A DNA stretch of 20,637 bases from Ventricola sp051883735 (GTDB lineage Bacteria; Bacillota; Clostridia; Christensenellales; Aristaeellaceae). Below are positions 1 to 6,896 of this stretch, one piece after another. The DNA is taken from the NCBI GenBank assembly GCA_051883735.1, contig JBJEUH010000116.1, positions 1-20,637 on the forward strand, in the 5' to 3' direction. Both the position numbers and the translations under genes were made by a program. The notes below the pieces were generated by a model. The model was not told the origin of the DNA. It worked only from the letters and a program-made list of their open reading frames with translations, and ran no database searches. How positions within the stretch are numbered: the first letter of the stretch is position 1; the number at the start of each line of letters is the position of its first letter.

Positions 1-869
1 TGGATGGAGGTCGCCGCGTCGTTCGCGTGGCCGGACCAGTCGATCTTGCCGCCCTCGCACATCATGAAGAAGCCGTCTTCATTGTCAAGCACGCGGATGC
101 CCGCCTTGACGTAGTCCGCCAGCGAGAGGATATCCTCTCCGTCCGCCACCCTGCGCACACGGTCGATTTCGTAGGAAAGCGTCTGCGCATCCGCAATATT
201 CGGGTCGATCGCCAGCACGCGGCCGCTCTCGCCGCTCAGCGCACGGATGGCTTCGTTGGTGTTCGCCAGCGTCCAGCCGTTCTTCGCGGCCAGGTCAAGC
301 AGCTTTTCCTGCGTGCCGTCGCCGTCGGGCTTCAGGAAGGAGCCGCCCGCAAGATAGTCAAGCGTCGTGCCCGTCAGGCCCTGTACCGCGATATCGTAGT
401 ACTGCTTGCGGGAAGTCGCTTTTGCATAATACGCTGCCGGAGTCGCGTGATCAAGCGACACGCTGGTGATGACGCCGACCTTCCGGCCCGCCTCCTTCGC
501 ATACTCGGTGACGAGCTTGAAGGGGGTCTCCAGCTTCACATCGTAGTTGATGACACCGGAAAGCGTCTTTTCGCCCGATGCCATCGAGGTCGCGGTGGAG
601 GCGGAATCCGGGCAGAAGGAGGAGGCGTCGTAGGTCGTCACCATGCCCAGGTACGGGAAGGTGGTGAAGCTCAGATCCGCCGGAACAGGGAATTCGGAAT
701 CCGGGTTCTCGATAGAACCGAGGTAATACTGCGTGGCGGCCACCTGCGGGTTGCCCATACCATCGCCGATGAACATGAATACATACTTGGGCGCGGCGGC
801 TTCCTCCGCCATCGCCACAGCGCTCAGCGCAAGGACAAGCGCGAGCGCAATCAGGAGCAGCTTCTTCAT
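1..869 (-). CDS. phoA: Alkaline phosphatase, secreted, 3' end outside window
   Basis: Partial gene on the minus strand; 289 codons are visible and the C-terminus lies beyond the left edge. The protein starts MKKLLLIALALVLALSAVAMA, a signal peptide with a probable AMA|EE cleavage and no lipobox Cys, so it is likely secreted. Alkaline phosphatase landmarks are present: IGDGMG with the metal-binding Asp at about residue 36, PDSAS with the nucleophile Ser at about 89 followed by TATSMASGEKT, a SLDHATPAAYYA segment, and near the visible end CEGGKIDWSGHANDA, the family's second metal-site region. The start at 869 is supported by a purine-rich GGAAAGTGAGG 8-9 nt upstream. The family hydrolyses phosphate monoesters outside the membrane with Zn/Mg. 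It is divergent from a putative organophosphate importer, which fits phosphate scavenging. The family call is near certain; substrate range is unknown. Confidence 0.95.
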   Translation of the reverse strand, partial: MKKLLLIALALVLALSAVAMAEEAAAPKYVFMFIGDGMGNPQVAATQYYLGSIENPDSEFPVPADLSFTTFPYLGMVTTYDASSFCPDSASTATSMASGEKTLSGVINYDVKLETPFKLVTEYAKEAGRKVGVITSVSLDHATPAAYYAKATSRKQYYDIAVQGLTGTTLDYLAGGSFLKPDGDGTQEKLLDLAAKNGWTLANTNEAIRALSGESGRVLAIDPNIADAQTLSYEIDRVRRVADGEDILSLADYVKAGIRVLDNEDGFFMMCEGGKIDWSGHANDAATSI

Positions 870-902
870 GATGATGTTCCTCACTTTCCATTTCTACGTG
901 TT

Positions 903-923
903 TTCCGGAGCTTTGCCCCGGAA
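903..923 (-). other. Stem-loop in the phoA 5' leader
   Basis: On the minus strand, TTCCGGGGC and GCTCCGGAA form a 9-bp stem with one G-U pair and an AAA loop. It would fall at the extreme 5' end of an mRNA started from the TATACT box at 936-931. This position is typical of mRNA-stabilising 5' hairpins. No U-tract follows, so it is not a terminator. Confidence 0.4.
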
Positions 924-930
924 CGCAGTC

Positions 931-951
931 AGTATAGAGGATACATGTTAA
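931..951 (-). promoter_or_regulatory. Candidate phoA promoter
   Basis: On the minus strand a TATACT -10 lies at 936-931, about 60 nt before the phosphatase start. A TTAACA hexamer, matching the Gram-positive PhoP-box half site, lies at 951-946, just upstream. There is no good -35 at 17 bp, as expected for an activator-dependent promoter. Only one good hexamer is present, so Pho control on this side is weaker than on the divergent side. Confidence 0.4.
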
Positions 952-1112
952 GGGAAAGCACATGCCCGTTTGAGGTTTGCGTAAAAATCATGTGGAGCAA
1001 GAGTGCCCGGCAAGTGAAGATTCCCCGCCTTCGCAAATGGAAGAATACCTTTCAGGCAACAAGCTCGGATTGACCACGGGCAAGTGTTTCGCCAGTGGAC
1101 ATTTTCGCAATT

Positions 1113-1151
1113 TTTACAAAACCCGCACACCGAATTTACCGTTCCTTGATA
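1113..1151 (+). promoter_or_regulatory. Candidate PhoP (Pho box) direct-repeat array
   Basis: Four hexamers start exactly 11 bp apart: TTTACA (1113), CGCACA (1124), TTTACC (1135) and TTGATA (1146). Two fit TTnA(C/T)A fully, one differs at the last base, and CGCACA matches 4 of 6. The Bacillus PhoP box is tandem TT(A/C/T)A(C/T)A with an 11-bp period, so spacing and sequence both fit. The array ends 21 bp before the TATACT box of the importer operon. Pho control is inferred, supported by the divergent alkaline phosphatase gene. Confidence 0.5.
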
Positions 1152-1172
1152 GCGGGCATTCCCGAACAGCGG

Positions 1173-1178
1173 TATACT
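1173..1178 (+). promoter_or_regulatory. -10 box of the ABC importer operon
   Basis: TATACT lies 28 bp before the ATPase start codon. The base pairs 17 bp upstream (TAGCGG) do not resemble a -35. The nearest TTGATA is 21 bp away, too far for sigma-A, and is better read as the last repeat of the Pho-like array. The promoter is probably activator-dependent. Confidence 0.45.
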
Positions 1179-1206
1179 TTGTTCATTAAGAAGGAAGAGG
1201 AGCACT

Positions 1207-2175
1207 ATGGAAATCCGTCTGATTCAAATTTCCAAGAGCTTTGGCGGCAGGCAGGTCATTGCCCCGCTGACCATGACCATAAGAAGCGGCAGCTTCACCA
1301 CGCTGCTTGGCCCGTCCGGCTGCGGCAAAACGACGCTGCTTCGCATGATCGCGGGACTGGAAACGCCCGATAAAGGGGAAATCTGGCTGAATGACCGCTG
1401 CGTCTTTTCCGTCAGCAGCAGCGTGAACATGCCGCCGGAAAAGCGGGCGCTCGGCTTTGTCTTTCAGGATTTCGCCCTCTGGCCGCACATGACGGTCTAT
1501 GAGAACGTCGCCTTCGGTCTTCGTGCCAGAAGGGATACGGAGAATCTCAAGGAGCGGGTGATGCAGGCGCTGCACACCGTCCGGCTGGGCGATCTGGCCG
1601 CGCGCTATCCGCATCAGCTCTCCGGCGGGCAGCAGCAGCGCGTCGCCTTTGCCAGAGCCATCGCGGTGAAGCCCCAGTGCATCCTGTTTGATGAGCCGCT
1701 CTCCGCGCTGGACGCGCTGCTCCGGGAGGAAATGCGCCACGAGCTCAAGGAACTGACTGCGCAACTGGGCATCACCTCCGTGTTTGTCACCCATGACCAG
1801 ACGGAGGCGATGAGCATGAGCGACCGGATCGCCGTCCTCCGGGATGGGCGCGTGGAGCAGTACGATACGCCGGAAGCCATCTATCATCATCCCGCGACGC
1901 CGTTTGTCGCCCGGTTTGTCGGCAAATCGGACTGGCTGAGCGAGACGACGCTGTTCCGCCCGGAAGCCGCCTCCGAGACCGCCATGCCCGGCGCCATGCG
2001 CTATGACCTCCCGGTCAGCAGCGTGCAGTATCTGGGCGATGCCTACGAGGTCATCGTCCCCTATCAGGGCCATCCGTGGACGCTTCGCTGTACGCGCAGA
2101 ATTGCGCCCGGCGAAACGCTGTCCGTTTACATAGATCCCCGGAACATCATCACATGCGAAAAGAAAGAGGCTTGA
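1207..2175 (+). CDS. ABC importer ATPase, AfuC/FbpC/PhnT-like
   Basis: 322-residue cytoplasmic ATPase that would power the importer encoded next to it. Walker A GPSGCGKTT is at residues 35-43, the LSGGQQQR signature begins at about 138, and Walker B CILFDEP is at about 158-164, followed by SALDA and the switch His in VFVTHDQTEAMS. The C-terminal 80 residues form the TOBE-like extension usual in importer ATPases of the CUT1/ferric/phosphonate group. Purine-rich AAGGAAGAGGAG precedes the ATG. The lipoprotein gene starts 5 nt after its stop, so the genes are cotranscribed. Relatives transport ferric iron, putrescine, 2-aminoethylphosphonate or hexose phosphates. The neighbouring phosphatase and Pho-like sites favour a phosphorus compound, but the ATPase itself cannot decide the substrate. 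Confidence 0.93.
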   Translation: MEIRLIQISKSFGGRQVIAPLTMTIRSGSFTTLLGPSGCGKTTLLRMIAGLETPDKGEIWLNDRCVFSVSSSVNMPPEKRALGFVFQDFALWPHMTVYENVAFGLRARRDTENLKERVMQALHTVRLGDLAARYPHQLSGGQQQRVAFARAIAVKPQCILFDEPLSALDALLREEMRHELKELTAQLGITSVFVTHDQTEAMSMSDRIAVLRDGRVEQYDTPEAIYHHPATPFVARFVGKSDWLSETTLFRPEAASETAMPGAMRYDLPVSSVQYLGDAYEVIVPYQGHPWTLRCTRRIAPGETLSVYIDPRNIITCEKKEA

Positions 2176-2180
2176 GTCGT

Positions 2181-3158
2181 ATGAAAAAGAGCATCCTTTC
2201 CCTGTTTCTGGCCCTTTGTCTGTGCCTTGGCGTGGCTGCCTGCGCAGGTGCCGAGGGCAAGGTAACCGTCTATATGCCCAGTCCGGCAGGTCTTGCCGAC
2301 AAGCTGGCTGCCGCCTTCACCGAAAAGACCGGCATCGAGGTCGAGCAGTTCCAGGGCACGACCGGCGAGATTCTGGCGCGCCTTGAGGCCGAGGCCGCCA
2401 ATCCCATCGCGGACGTCGTCATTCTCGCCTCCTGGTCGGACGGTCTGAGCATGAAGCATCAGGACAAGCTGGTCAGCTATACGCCCGCCAATGCGGAGCA
2501 GATCAACGCCGGCTGGATCGACGAGGACAGCACGCTCTTCGGCTACAGCGCTTCCGCGGTCGGCGTGATCTACAATACCACGATCTATCCCGAGCTGAAC
2601 GCCGACTGGGCGGAGCTGGCGGACAGCGCGTATCAGGATGACATCGCCATTCCCGACCCGGAGAAATCCGGCTCCTGCAAGGACTTCCTCGCAGGGCTTG
2701 TGACCGGCATGGAAGATGGCGGCAGCATCATGGAAGCGTGGGCCGGCAACGGCCTGACCGTGCCGGGCGCGAACAAGGCTGCGCTTGAGGCTGTGACCAC
2801 CGGCGAAAAGGGCATCCTGATCGCGGGCGTCGATTACAACGCGTATTCCTCCATGAAGAAGGGCGAGCCGCTGAACATCTACTACCCGGCCTCCGGCACG
2901 GTGGTCAATCCCCGCCCGGCGATGATCCTGAAGACCGCACCGGAGATGGACAACGCCAAAGCGTTCGTCGATTTCCTCTTCAGCGACGAGGCGCAGGCGC
3001 TGGTTGCCGACGCCTTCCTGCTCCCGGGGCGCAGCGATGTTAGGTGCGCAAACCGCAGCAATCTGGAGGACATCCCGCAGCTGGCGACGGATTGGAATGC
3101 CATGATGGGCGTTGCCTCCGATACGGCCGCAAAGCTCAACGCGCTCTGCCAGAAATAA
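2181..3158 (+). CDS. Substrate-binding lipoprotein, AfuA/FbpA/PhnS-like
   Basis: 325 residues. It begins with a Lys-rich n-region and a hydrophobic stretch ending in the lipobox VAAC, with Cys21 as the probable lipidated residue, so it should be a membrane-anchored extracellular receptor. The mature part is a type 2 periplasmic binding protein of the ferric/AfuA/PhnS group: VTVYMPSPAGLADKLAAAFTEKTGIEVE, a segment with NPIADVV, FGYSASAVGVIYNT, and the late VVNPRPAMILK and FVDFLFSDEAQ motifs. The start at 2181 is chosen because AAGAAAGAGG ends 10 nt upstream and the codon opens the signal peptide; longer upstream reading lies inside the ATPase gene. I do not see the adjacent Tyr-Tyr iron ligands of FbpA at the expected place (VDYNAYS is the nearest), so iron is not the obvious substrate. 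Hexose phosphate or aminoethylphosphonate are plausible. Confidence 0.9.
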   Translation: MKKSILSLFLALCLCLGVAACAGAEGKVTVYMPSPAGLADKLAAAFTEKTGIEVEQFQGTTGEILARLEAEAANPIADVVILASWSDGLSMKHQDKLVSYTPANAEQINAGWIDEDSTLFGYSASAVGVIYNTTIYPELNADWAELADSAYQDDIAIPDPEKSGSCKDFLAGLVTGMEDGGSIMEAWAGNGLTVPGANKAALEAVTTGEKGILIAGVDYNAYSSMKKGEPLNIYYPASGTVVNPRPAMILKTAPEMDNAKAFVDFLFSDEAQALVADAFLLPGRSDVRCANRSNLEDIPQLATDWNAMMGVASDTAAKLNALCQK

Positions 3159-3169
3159 GCGGAGGCACC

Positions 3170-4831
3170 ATGAAACAGTCTGACTGGAAAAGGAATTGGC
3201 CCCTTGCGCTGCTCCTGGCGCTGCTGGCCGTTCTGATTCTCTGTCCCCTGCTCACGGTATTTGCCAAGGCGGTCATCACAGATGGCCGCCTTGACCTGTA
3301 TCGGGCCTTTGCGACGATTGCCGATGCCCGCAACGTCCGCACTATCCTCAACTCGCTCCTGCTCGGCCTGTGCGTCGTGCTGCTCTCCAGCGTGATCGCG
3401 CTGCCGACGGCGTTTCTGCTCGCCCGCACGCAGCTGGCCCGCCATGCCTTTCTGGACATCGTGTTCATGATCCCCTTCATGACGCCGCCGTACATCGCCT
3501 CGATGGGCTGGATCCTGTTCATGCAGAAGCGCGGCCTGTTCCAGCAGCTCTTCCCCTTCACCGGAAGAGCTTCGGAGGGGTTCTTCTGCTTCGGCGGCCT
3601 GGTGTTGGTCATGAGCCTGCACGTCTTCCCATTCCTGATGACGATGCTGAAAAACGCCCTGCTGAGCATCCCCGCCAGCCTTGAGGAAAGTGGCGCGGTC
3701 TTCGGCGCGCGTCCTGGCCAGCGGCTGCGCAGAATTCTGGCCCCACTTCTGACCGGCAATTATGCCATCGGCGCGCTGCTCGTCTTTGTCAAGACGCTTT
3801 CGGAGTATGGCACGCCGTACACGCTGGGGCGGCGCATCGGCTTTGATGTGTTCACCACGGACATCCACCGCTATTCCACGACGTCGCCGATCGACTTCGG
3901 GCGCTCGGCGAGCCTTTCCTCGATCCTCATCTGCATCTGCATGGTCATGTGGCTCCTGCAAAACCACATCACCTCGCGCACGAGCTACAGCCTGGTCACC
4001 GGCAAGGGCAGCCGTCCCGCACGGACAACCCTTTCTCCCACCGGCCTTGCGCTCGCGTGGGCATGGATTGCGCTGGTGGTGCTCGTCTCCATCGGCGTGC
4101 CATACTTCTCCATCATCGCCACCTCGCTCATCCGGCTGCGCGGCTACGGCCTTGCCGCGGGGAACTTCACGCTCGAGCACTACAGGGAGCTGCTGACGAC
4201 CCCCAAGGCCCTCGCCGCCATCGGCAACAGCCTGTTTCTGGCGGCCTCCTCGGCAACCCTCTGTTCCGTGCTGGGCACGGCCATCGTCGTCGCCGCGCGG
4301 CGGGCGAAGGGGTTCCTCAAGAAGGCGATTGAGGGCATCAGCCTGCTGCCGGAGATGTTGCCGGGCATCGTTCTGGTCATCGGCATCATGCTCTTCTACA
4401 ACGCGATTTACAAGGTGGTTCCGCTGTACAACACGCTGGGCATCATGGTGCTGGCCTATGTCGTGCTGTATCTGCCCTACACCGTGCAGTATGTCACCTC
4501 TGCGTTCACGCAGATCAGCGACAGCCTCCTGCAGGCCGGGCGCGTGTTCGGCGGATCGCCCGTCTATGTATTTCGCAGGATCACGCTGCCGATGATTGCC
4601 CGCGGCATCTTTGCGGGCTGGATGATGATCTTCATCATCGCCTTCCGCGAGCTGGTGACGGCCAGCCTGATCGCGCCGCCCAACACGCTCGTCGTGTCCA
4701 CCTACATCAACCGGGAATTTGAGCAGGGCAGCGTTTCGCTCGGCATGGCGATGGCCGTGCTGTGCGTGCTGCTGACGACGGGCGCGCTGCTGGCCTTCAA
4801 CTATCTGGCAGCGCGAAAGAAGAATGGATAG
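3170..4831 (+). CDS. Double-domain ABC permease, FbpB/PhnU-V fusion type
   Basis: 553-residue inner-membrane protein containing two tandem BPD-transporter permease domains, giving about 12 membrane spans. Each half carries an EAA-type coupling loop for the ATPase: EESGAVFGARPGQRLRRILAPLL in the first half and a LQAGRVFGGSPVYVFRRITLP segment in the second. This fused arrangement is standard for ferric (FbpB) and AfuB-type importers; phosphonate systems more often use two separate permeases. The start is the ATG 11 nt after the lipoprotein stop, with GGAGG spaced 5 nt upstream. It is the last gene of the importer operon and is followed by a hairpin with a T-run. It should form the channel for the substrate captured by the lipoprotein. 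Confidence 0.92.
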   Translation: MKQSDWKRNWPLALLLALLAVLILCPLLTVFAKAVITDGRLDLYRAFATIADARNVRTILNSLLLGLCVVLLSSVIALPTAFLLARTQLARHAFLDIVFMIPFMTPPYIASMGWILFMQKRGLFQQLFPFTGRASEGFFCFGGLVLVMSLHVFPFLMTMLKNALLSIPASLEESGAVFGARPGQRLRRILAPLLTGNYAIGALLVFVKTLSEYGTPYTLGRRIGFDVFTTDIHRYSTTSPIDFGRSASLSSILICICMVMWLLQNHITSRTSYSLVTGKGSRPARTTLSPTGLALAWAWIALVVLVSIGVPYFSIIATSLIRLRGYGLAAGNFTLEHYRELLTTPKALAAIGNSLFLAASSATLCSVLGTAIVVAARRAKGFLKKAIEGISLLPEMLPGIVLVIGIMLFYNAIYKVVPLYNTLGIMVLAYVVLYLPYTVQYVTSAFTQISDSLLQAGRVFGGSPVYVFRRITLPMIARGIFAGWMMIFIIAFRELVTASLIAPPNTLVVSTYINREFEQGSVSLGMAMAVLCVLLTTGALLAFNYLAARKKNG

Positions 4832-4888
4832 CGCATGAAAAGCAAAGCGCATTTGCCCGCCGCCTGTCGCTGCAAAACGACCACCTGT

Positions 4889-4919
4889 CGGGAATCGATG
4901 GAAATCGGTTCCCGATTTT
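4889..4919 (+). terminator. Probable terminator of the ABC importer operon
   Basis: TCGGGAA (4889-4895) and TTCCCGA (4909-4915) form a 7-bp stem around a 13-nt loop, followed by TTTTC. An alternative tighter hairpin pairs AAATCGG (4902-4908) with CCGATTT (4912-4918). It begins 57 nt after the permease stop codon. The U-run is short, so efficiency is uncertain. Confidence 0.5.
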
Positions 4920-4937
4920 CGTATCCTGAATCTTCTT

Positions 4938-4978
4938 CAGCCAAAAGGCGTGACCGGCATCGTTACGCCTTTTGGCTG
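4938..4978. repeat. Perfect 14-bp inverted repeat, possible bidirectional terminator
   Basis: CAGCCAAAAGGCGT (4938-4951) and ACGCCTTTTGGCTG (4965-4978) are exact reverse complements around a 13-nt spacer. The arms contain an A4 and a T4 run flanking a GGCGT/ACGCC core, a layout seen in bidirectional terminators, but there is no T-run outside the stem. It lies between the importer operon and the TetR promoter, so it may insulate the two. An operator role cannot be excluded. Confidence 0.5.
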
Positions 4979-5038
4979 TCCGGGACTCCGCATCAGAACG
5001 GTTTCCATTCGGGTCAGAGAAATTTTTTCGGAAACCGC

Positions 5039-5084
5039 TTGACAGCTAATGAATATTAGCTTATAATGGCTAATATTCATTAGC
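5039..5084 (+). promoter_or_regulatory. TetR-gene promoter with double 16-bp operator
   Basis: TTGACA (5039-5044) and TATAAT (5062-5067) are separated by exactly 17 bp, a perfect sigma-A consensus. GCTAATGAATATTAGC (5045-5060) fills the spacer, and its exact reverse complement GCTAATATTCATTAGC lies at 5069-5084, covering the expected transcription start. Each copy is itself a palindrome, GCTAAT-N4-ATTAGC, and the copies are 24 bp apart. This is what a TetR-type autorepressor operator looks like. Binding by the adjacent regulator is inferred. Confidence 0.9.
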
Positions 5085-5103
5085 AGAACGAAGGAGGGAT
5101 TCC

Positions 5104-5730
5104 ATGCACACCAAACAGCGGATTCTCCTGGAGGCCCTTCGCCTGTTTTCACAAAAGGGATACGACGCCGTGAGCGTTGAGCAGATCGCGGACGCCGTGG
5201 GCATCAAGGCGCCATCCCTGTACAAGCATTACAAGGGCAAGCAGGACATCTTTGACGCGATCTTTGAGGAGACGGCGAAGCGGTACGGCGAATTTACGGA
5301 TTCCATCTCCGTCCATCTGGGGGATTCCGGGCAGGATCTGGCGGTGTTCCGCGCCATCACCGCGGACGCGCTGGTGGAGAAGGTGCGCTCCCTGATCGCC
5401 TACTCCCTCCACGATGAGTTTGTCAGCCAGTTCCGGCGGATGGTGACCATCGAGCAGTTCCGCTCCCCGGAGCTGTCGGCGCTATATTCCCAGCGGTATG
5501 TGGCGCAGATTCAGCAGTACCATGAGGGGCTGTTTCGGCGGATGATCGCGGCGGGCGTGATGCGCAGGGAGAATCCGGAGCTTCTCGCCCTGATGTACGA
5601 TGCGCCGATTCTGCTCCTGCTGGGAGAATGCGACCGCCACCCGGACAAGGAGCAGGAAATCATGGACACGCTGGAAGGGCATGTGCGGCTGTTCTACCGG
5701 CTCTTCAGCGAGGAACCGTCGGAAGAATGA
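5104..5730 (+). CDS. TetR/AcrR-family transcriptional regulator
   Basis: 208 residues, a typical TetR length. The N-terminal helix-turn-helix is plain: RILLEALRLFSQKGYDAVSV, then EQIADAVGIKAPSLYKHYKGKQDIFDAIFE, where SLYKHYKGK is the usual end of the recognition helix. The C-terminal 150 residues form the variable ligand-binding and dimerisation part and give no ligand clue. AAGGAGG lies 6 nt before the ATG. It is the first gene of a plus-strand operon, with the flavodoxin-like gene 13 nt downstream. The promoter just upstream is covered by a doubled palindrome, so it very probably represses itself and the redox genes behind it until an unknown inducer binds. Confidence 0.95.
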   Translation: MHTKQRILLEALRLFSQKGYDAVSVEQIADAVGIKAPSLYKHYKGKQDIFDAIFEETAKRYGEFTDSISVHLGDSGQDLAVFRAITADALVEKVRSLIAYSLHDEFVSQFRRMVTIEQFRSPELSALYSQRYVAQIQQYHEGLFRRMIAAGVMRRENPELLALMYDAPILLLLGECDRHPDKEQEIMDTLEGHVRLFYRLFSEEPSEE

Positions 5731-5743
5731 GGAAGGAAAGCAT

Positions 5744-6268
5744 ATGATTCAGGCAATTGTTTACACATCGAACACCGGCAGCACCGAGCAGTATGCCCGC
5801 CTGCTGGGGCAGGAGACGGGGCTGCCCGTCTGCTCCCTTACGGAAGCCAAGAAAACCTTGAAATCCGGCGCGCAGATTCTCTATCTCGGATGGATCATGG
5901 CCAGCAGCATTCAGGGCTATGCGGATGCGGCGAGGCTCTACCGGATGCCCATGGTCTGCGCCGTTGGCATGGAGCCTGCCGGAAAGGAGCAGGAGCTTCG
6001 GGAGAAAAACGGCGTCCCCGGGGATGTGGCGCTGTATCCCCTTCAGGGCGGCTATTCTCCCGACAGGCTGCGCGGGTTGCAGAAGCTGATGATGCGCATG
6101 ATCACAAGCAGTACGGCGAAAACGCTGGCAGCAAAGGCGGACAGGACGCCCGAGGAGGACGATCTGCTGGACCTGATGCAGCACGGCGGCAGCCGGGTCA
6201 GCCTGGAGAAGCTGGCCGCGCCCATCCGATGGTGCCGCGAAAACCTGGGAGGTGCCCAGCATGAATGA
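5744..6268 (+). CDS. Flavodoxin-like protein
   Basis: 174 residues, cytoplasmic. The N-terminus MIQAIVYTSNTGSTEQYARLLG is the flavodoxin strand followed by the FMN phosphate loop (TSNTGST, residues 8-14). ILYLGWIMASSIQGYADA and a MVCAVGMEP segment occupy the places of the two other flavin-contacting loops. The length suits a long-chain flavodoxin or a HemG-like flavodoxin-domain protein. The C-terminal 60 residues are charged and helical and not specific to a known enzyme. The ATG at 5744 is preceded by GGAAGGAAAG and lies 13 nt after the TetR stop; longer reading is inside the regulator. The last 8 nt overlap the next gene, implying translational coupling. It probably transfers electrons, or reduces a quinone-like compound, together with its FMN-binding neighbour. 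Confidence 0.85.
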   Translation: MIQAIVYTSNTGSTEQYARLLGQETGLPVCSLTEAKKTLKSGAQILYLGWIMASSIQGYADAARLYRMPMVCAVGMEPAGKEQELREKNGVPGDVALYPLQGGYSPDRLRGLQKLMMRMITSSTAKTLAAKADRTPEEDDLLDLMQHGGSRVSLEKLAAPIRWCRENLGGAQHE

Positions 6269-6896
6269 GAAGCTGGCGCGCAATCTGGGCTGGCTGGGAC
6301 TGGTGAGCCTGCTGTCCTATACCGCCGCGGTGGTCTTTTCGCCCCTCGCCTATCCGGGATACGACTGGATGGCGCAGGCGGTCAGCGACCTGTCCGCGGA
6401 CACCGCCCCGTCGCGAGTCCTGTGGAACCAGCTGGGCGCGCTGTACATGCCCTGCGGCATCGTCTGCGTGACACTGTGCTGTGTGACGATCAAGGATCAT
6501 TTCAACTGGGCTATGCGGGCGGGCATATCCCTGTTCGCCCTGATGAACTGGATTTCCGCCGTGGGCTACGCCATGTTCCCGCTGACGCAGGCCGGGATCT
6601 CCGGGCAGCTTCAGGATGTGATGCACCTGGCCGTCACGGCGGCGGTGGTGCTGCTGTCCATCGCCTCCCTGACGCTCATCGTCTATGGCGGCCTGCGGCA
6701 GAAGGCCTGCCCCGCGCTGGGCAGATGGGCGCTGGCCGCGCTGTGCCTGATGATCGCCGGTGCTGTGGGGACGGCCGTTGTACCCCGCGCGTACTTCGGC
6801 ATTCCGGAGCGGTTCAGCGTGTTCGCGAGCACCGGCTTCACGGCGGTGCTGGGCATTTTTGAGAGCCGGGGATGGGAAAGGCAGGAGGATGTATGA
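6261..6896 (+). CDS. DUF998 family membrane protein
   Basis: 211 residues with about six hydrophobic spans. It opens LARNLGWLGLVSLLSYTAAVVFSPLAYPGYDWMAQAVSDLSADTAP, which is the family's typical N-terminal pattern of one span, then Y-P-G-Y-x-W and a conserved S-D-L-S/G segment. The family's function is unknown. The ATG at 6261 is preferred because GGGAGG at 6247-6252 sits 8 nt upstream; an in-frame GTG at 6252 overlaps that site. The gene overlaps the flavodoxin-like gene by 8 nt and the FMN-binding gene by 4 nt (ATGA), so the three proteins are translationally coupled and probably work together. One idea is that it is the membrane partner of the two flavoproteins. No heme-ligand pattern is evident. 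Confidence 0.85.
   Translation: MNEKLARNLGWLGLVSLLSYTAAVVFSPLAYPGYDWMAQAVSDLSADTAPSRVLWNQLGALYMPCGIVCVTLCCVTIKDHFNWAMRAGISLFALMNWISAVGYAMFPLTQAGISGQLQDVMHLAVTAAVVLLSIASLTLIVYGGLRQKACPALGRWALAALCLMIAGAVGTAVVPRAYFGIPERFSVFASTGFTAVLGIFESRGWERQEDV

Noticed and set aside
1146..1178. TTGATA and TATACT as an ordinary sigma-A promoter
   Set aside because: The spacer would be 21 bp, too long. TTGATA is better explained as the fourth repeat of the 11-bp-phased array.
2882..4852. Long open minus-strand frame opposite the permease gene
   Set aside because: It is rich in Arg, His, Gln and Asp, has no domain, and lies opposite a motif-complete permease. It is a by-product of high-GC codon use.
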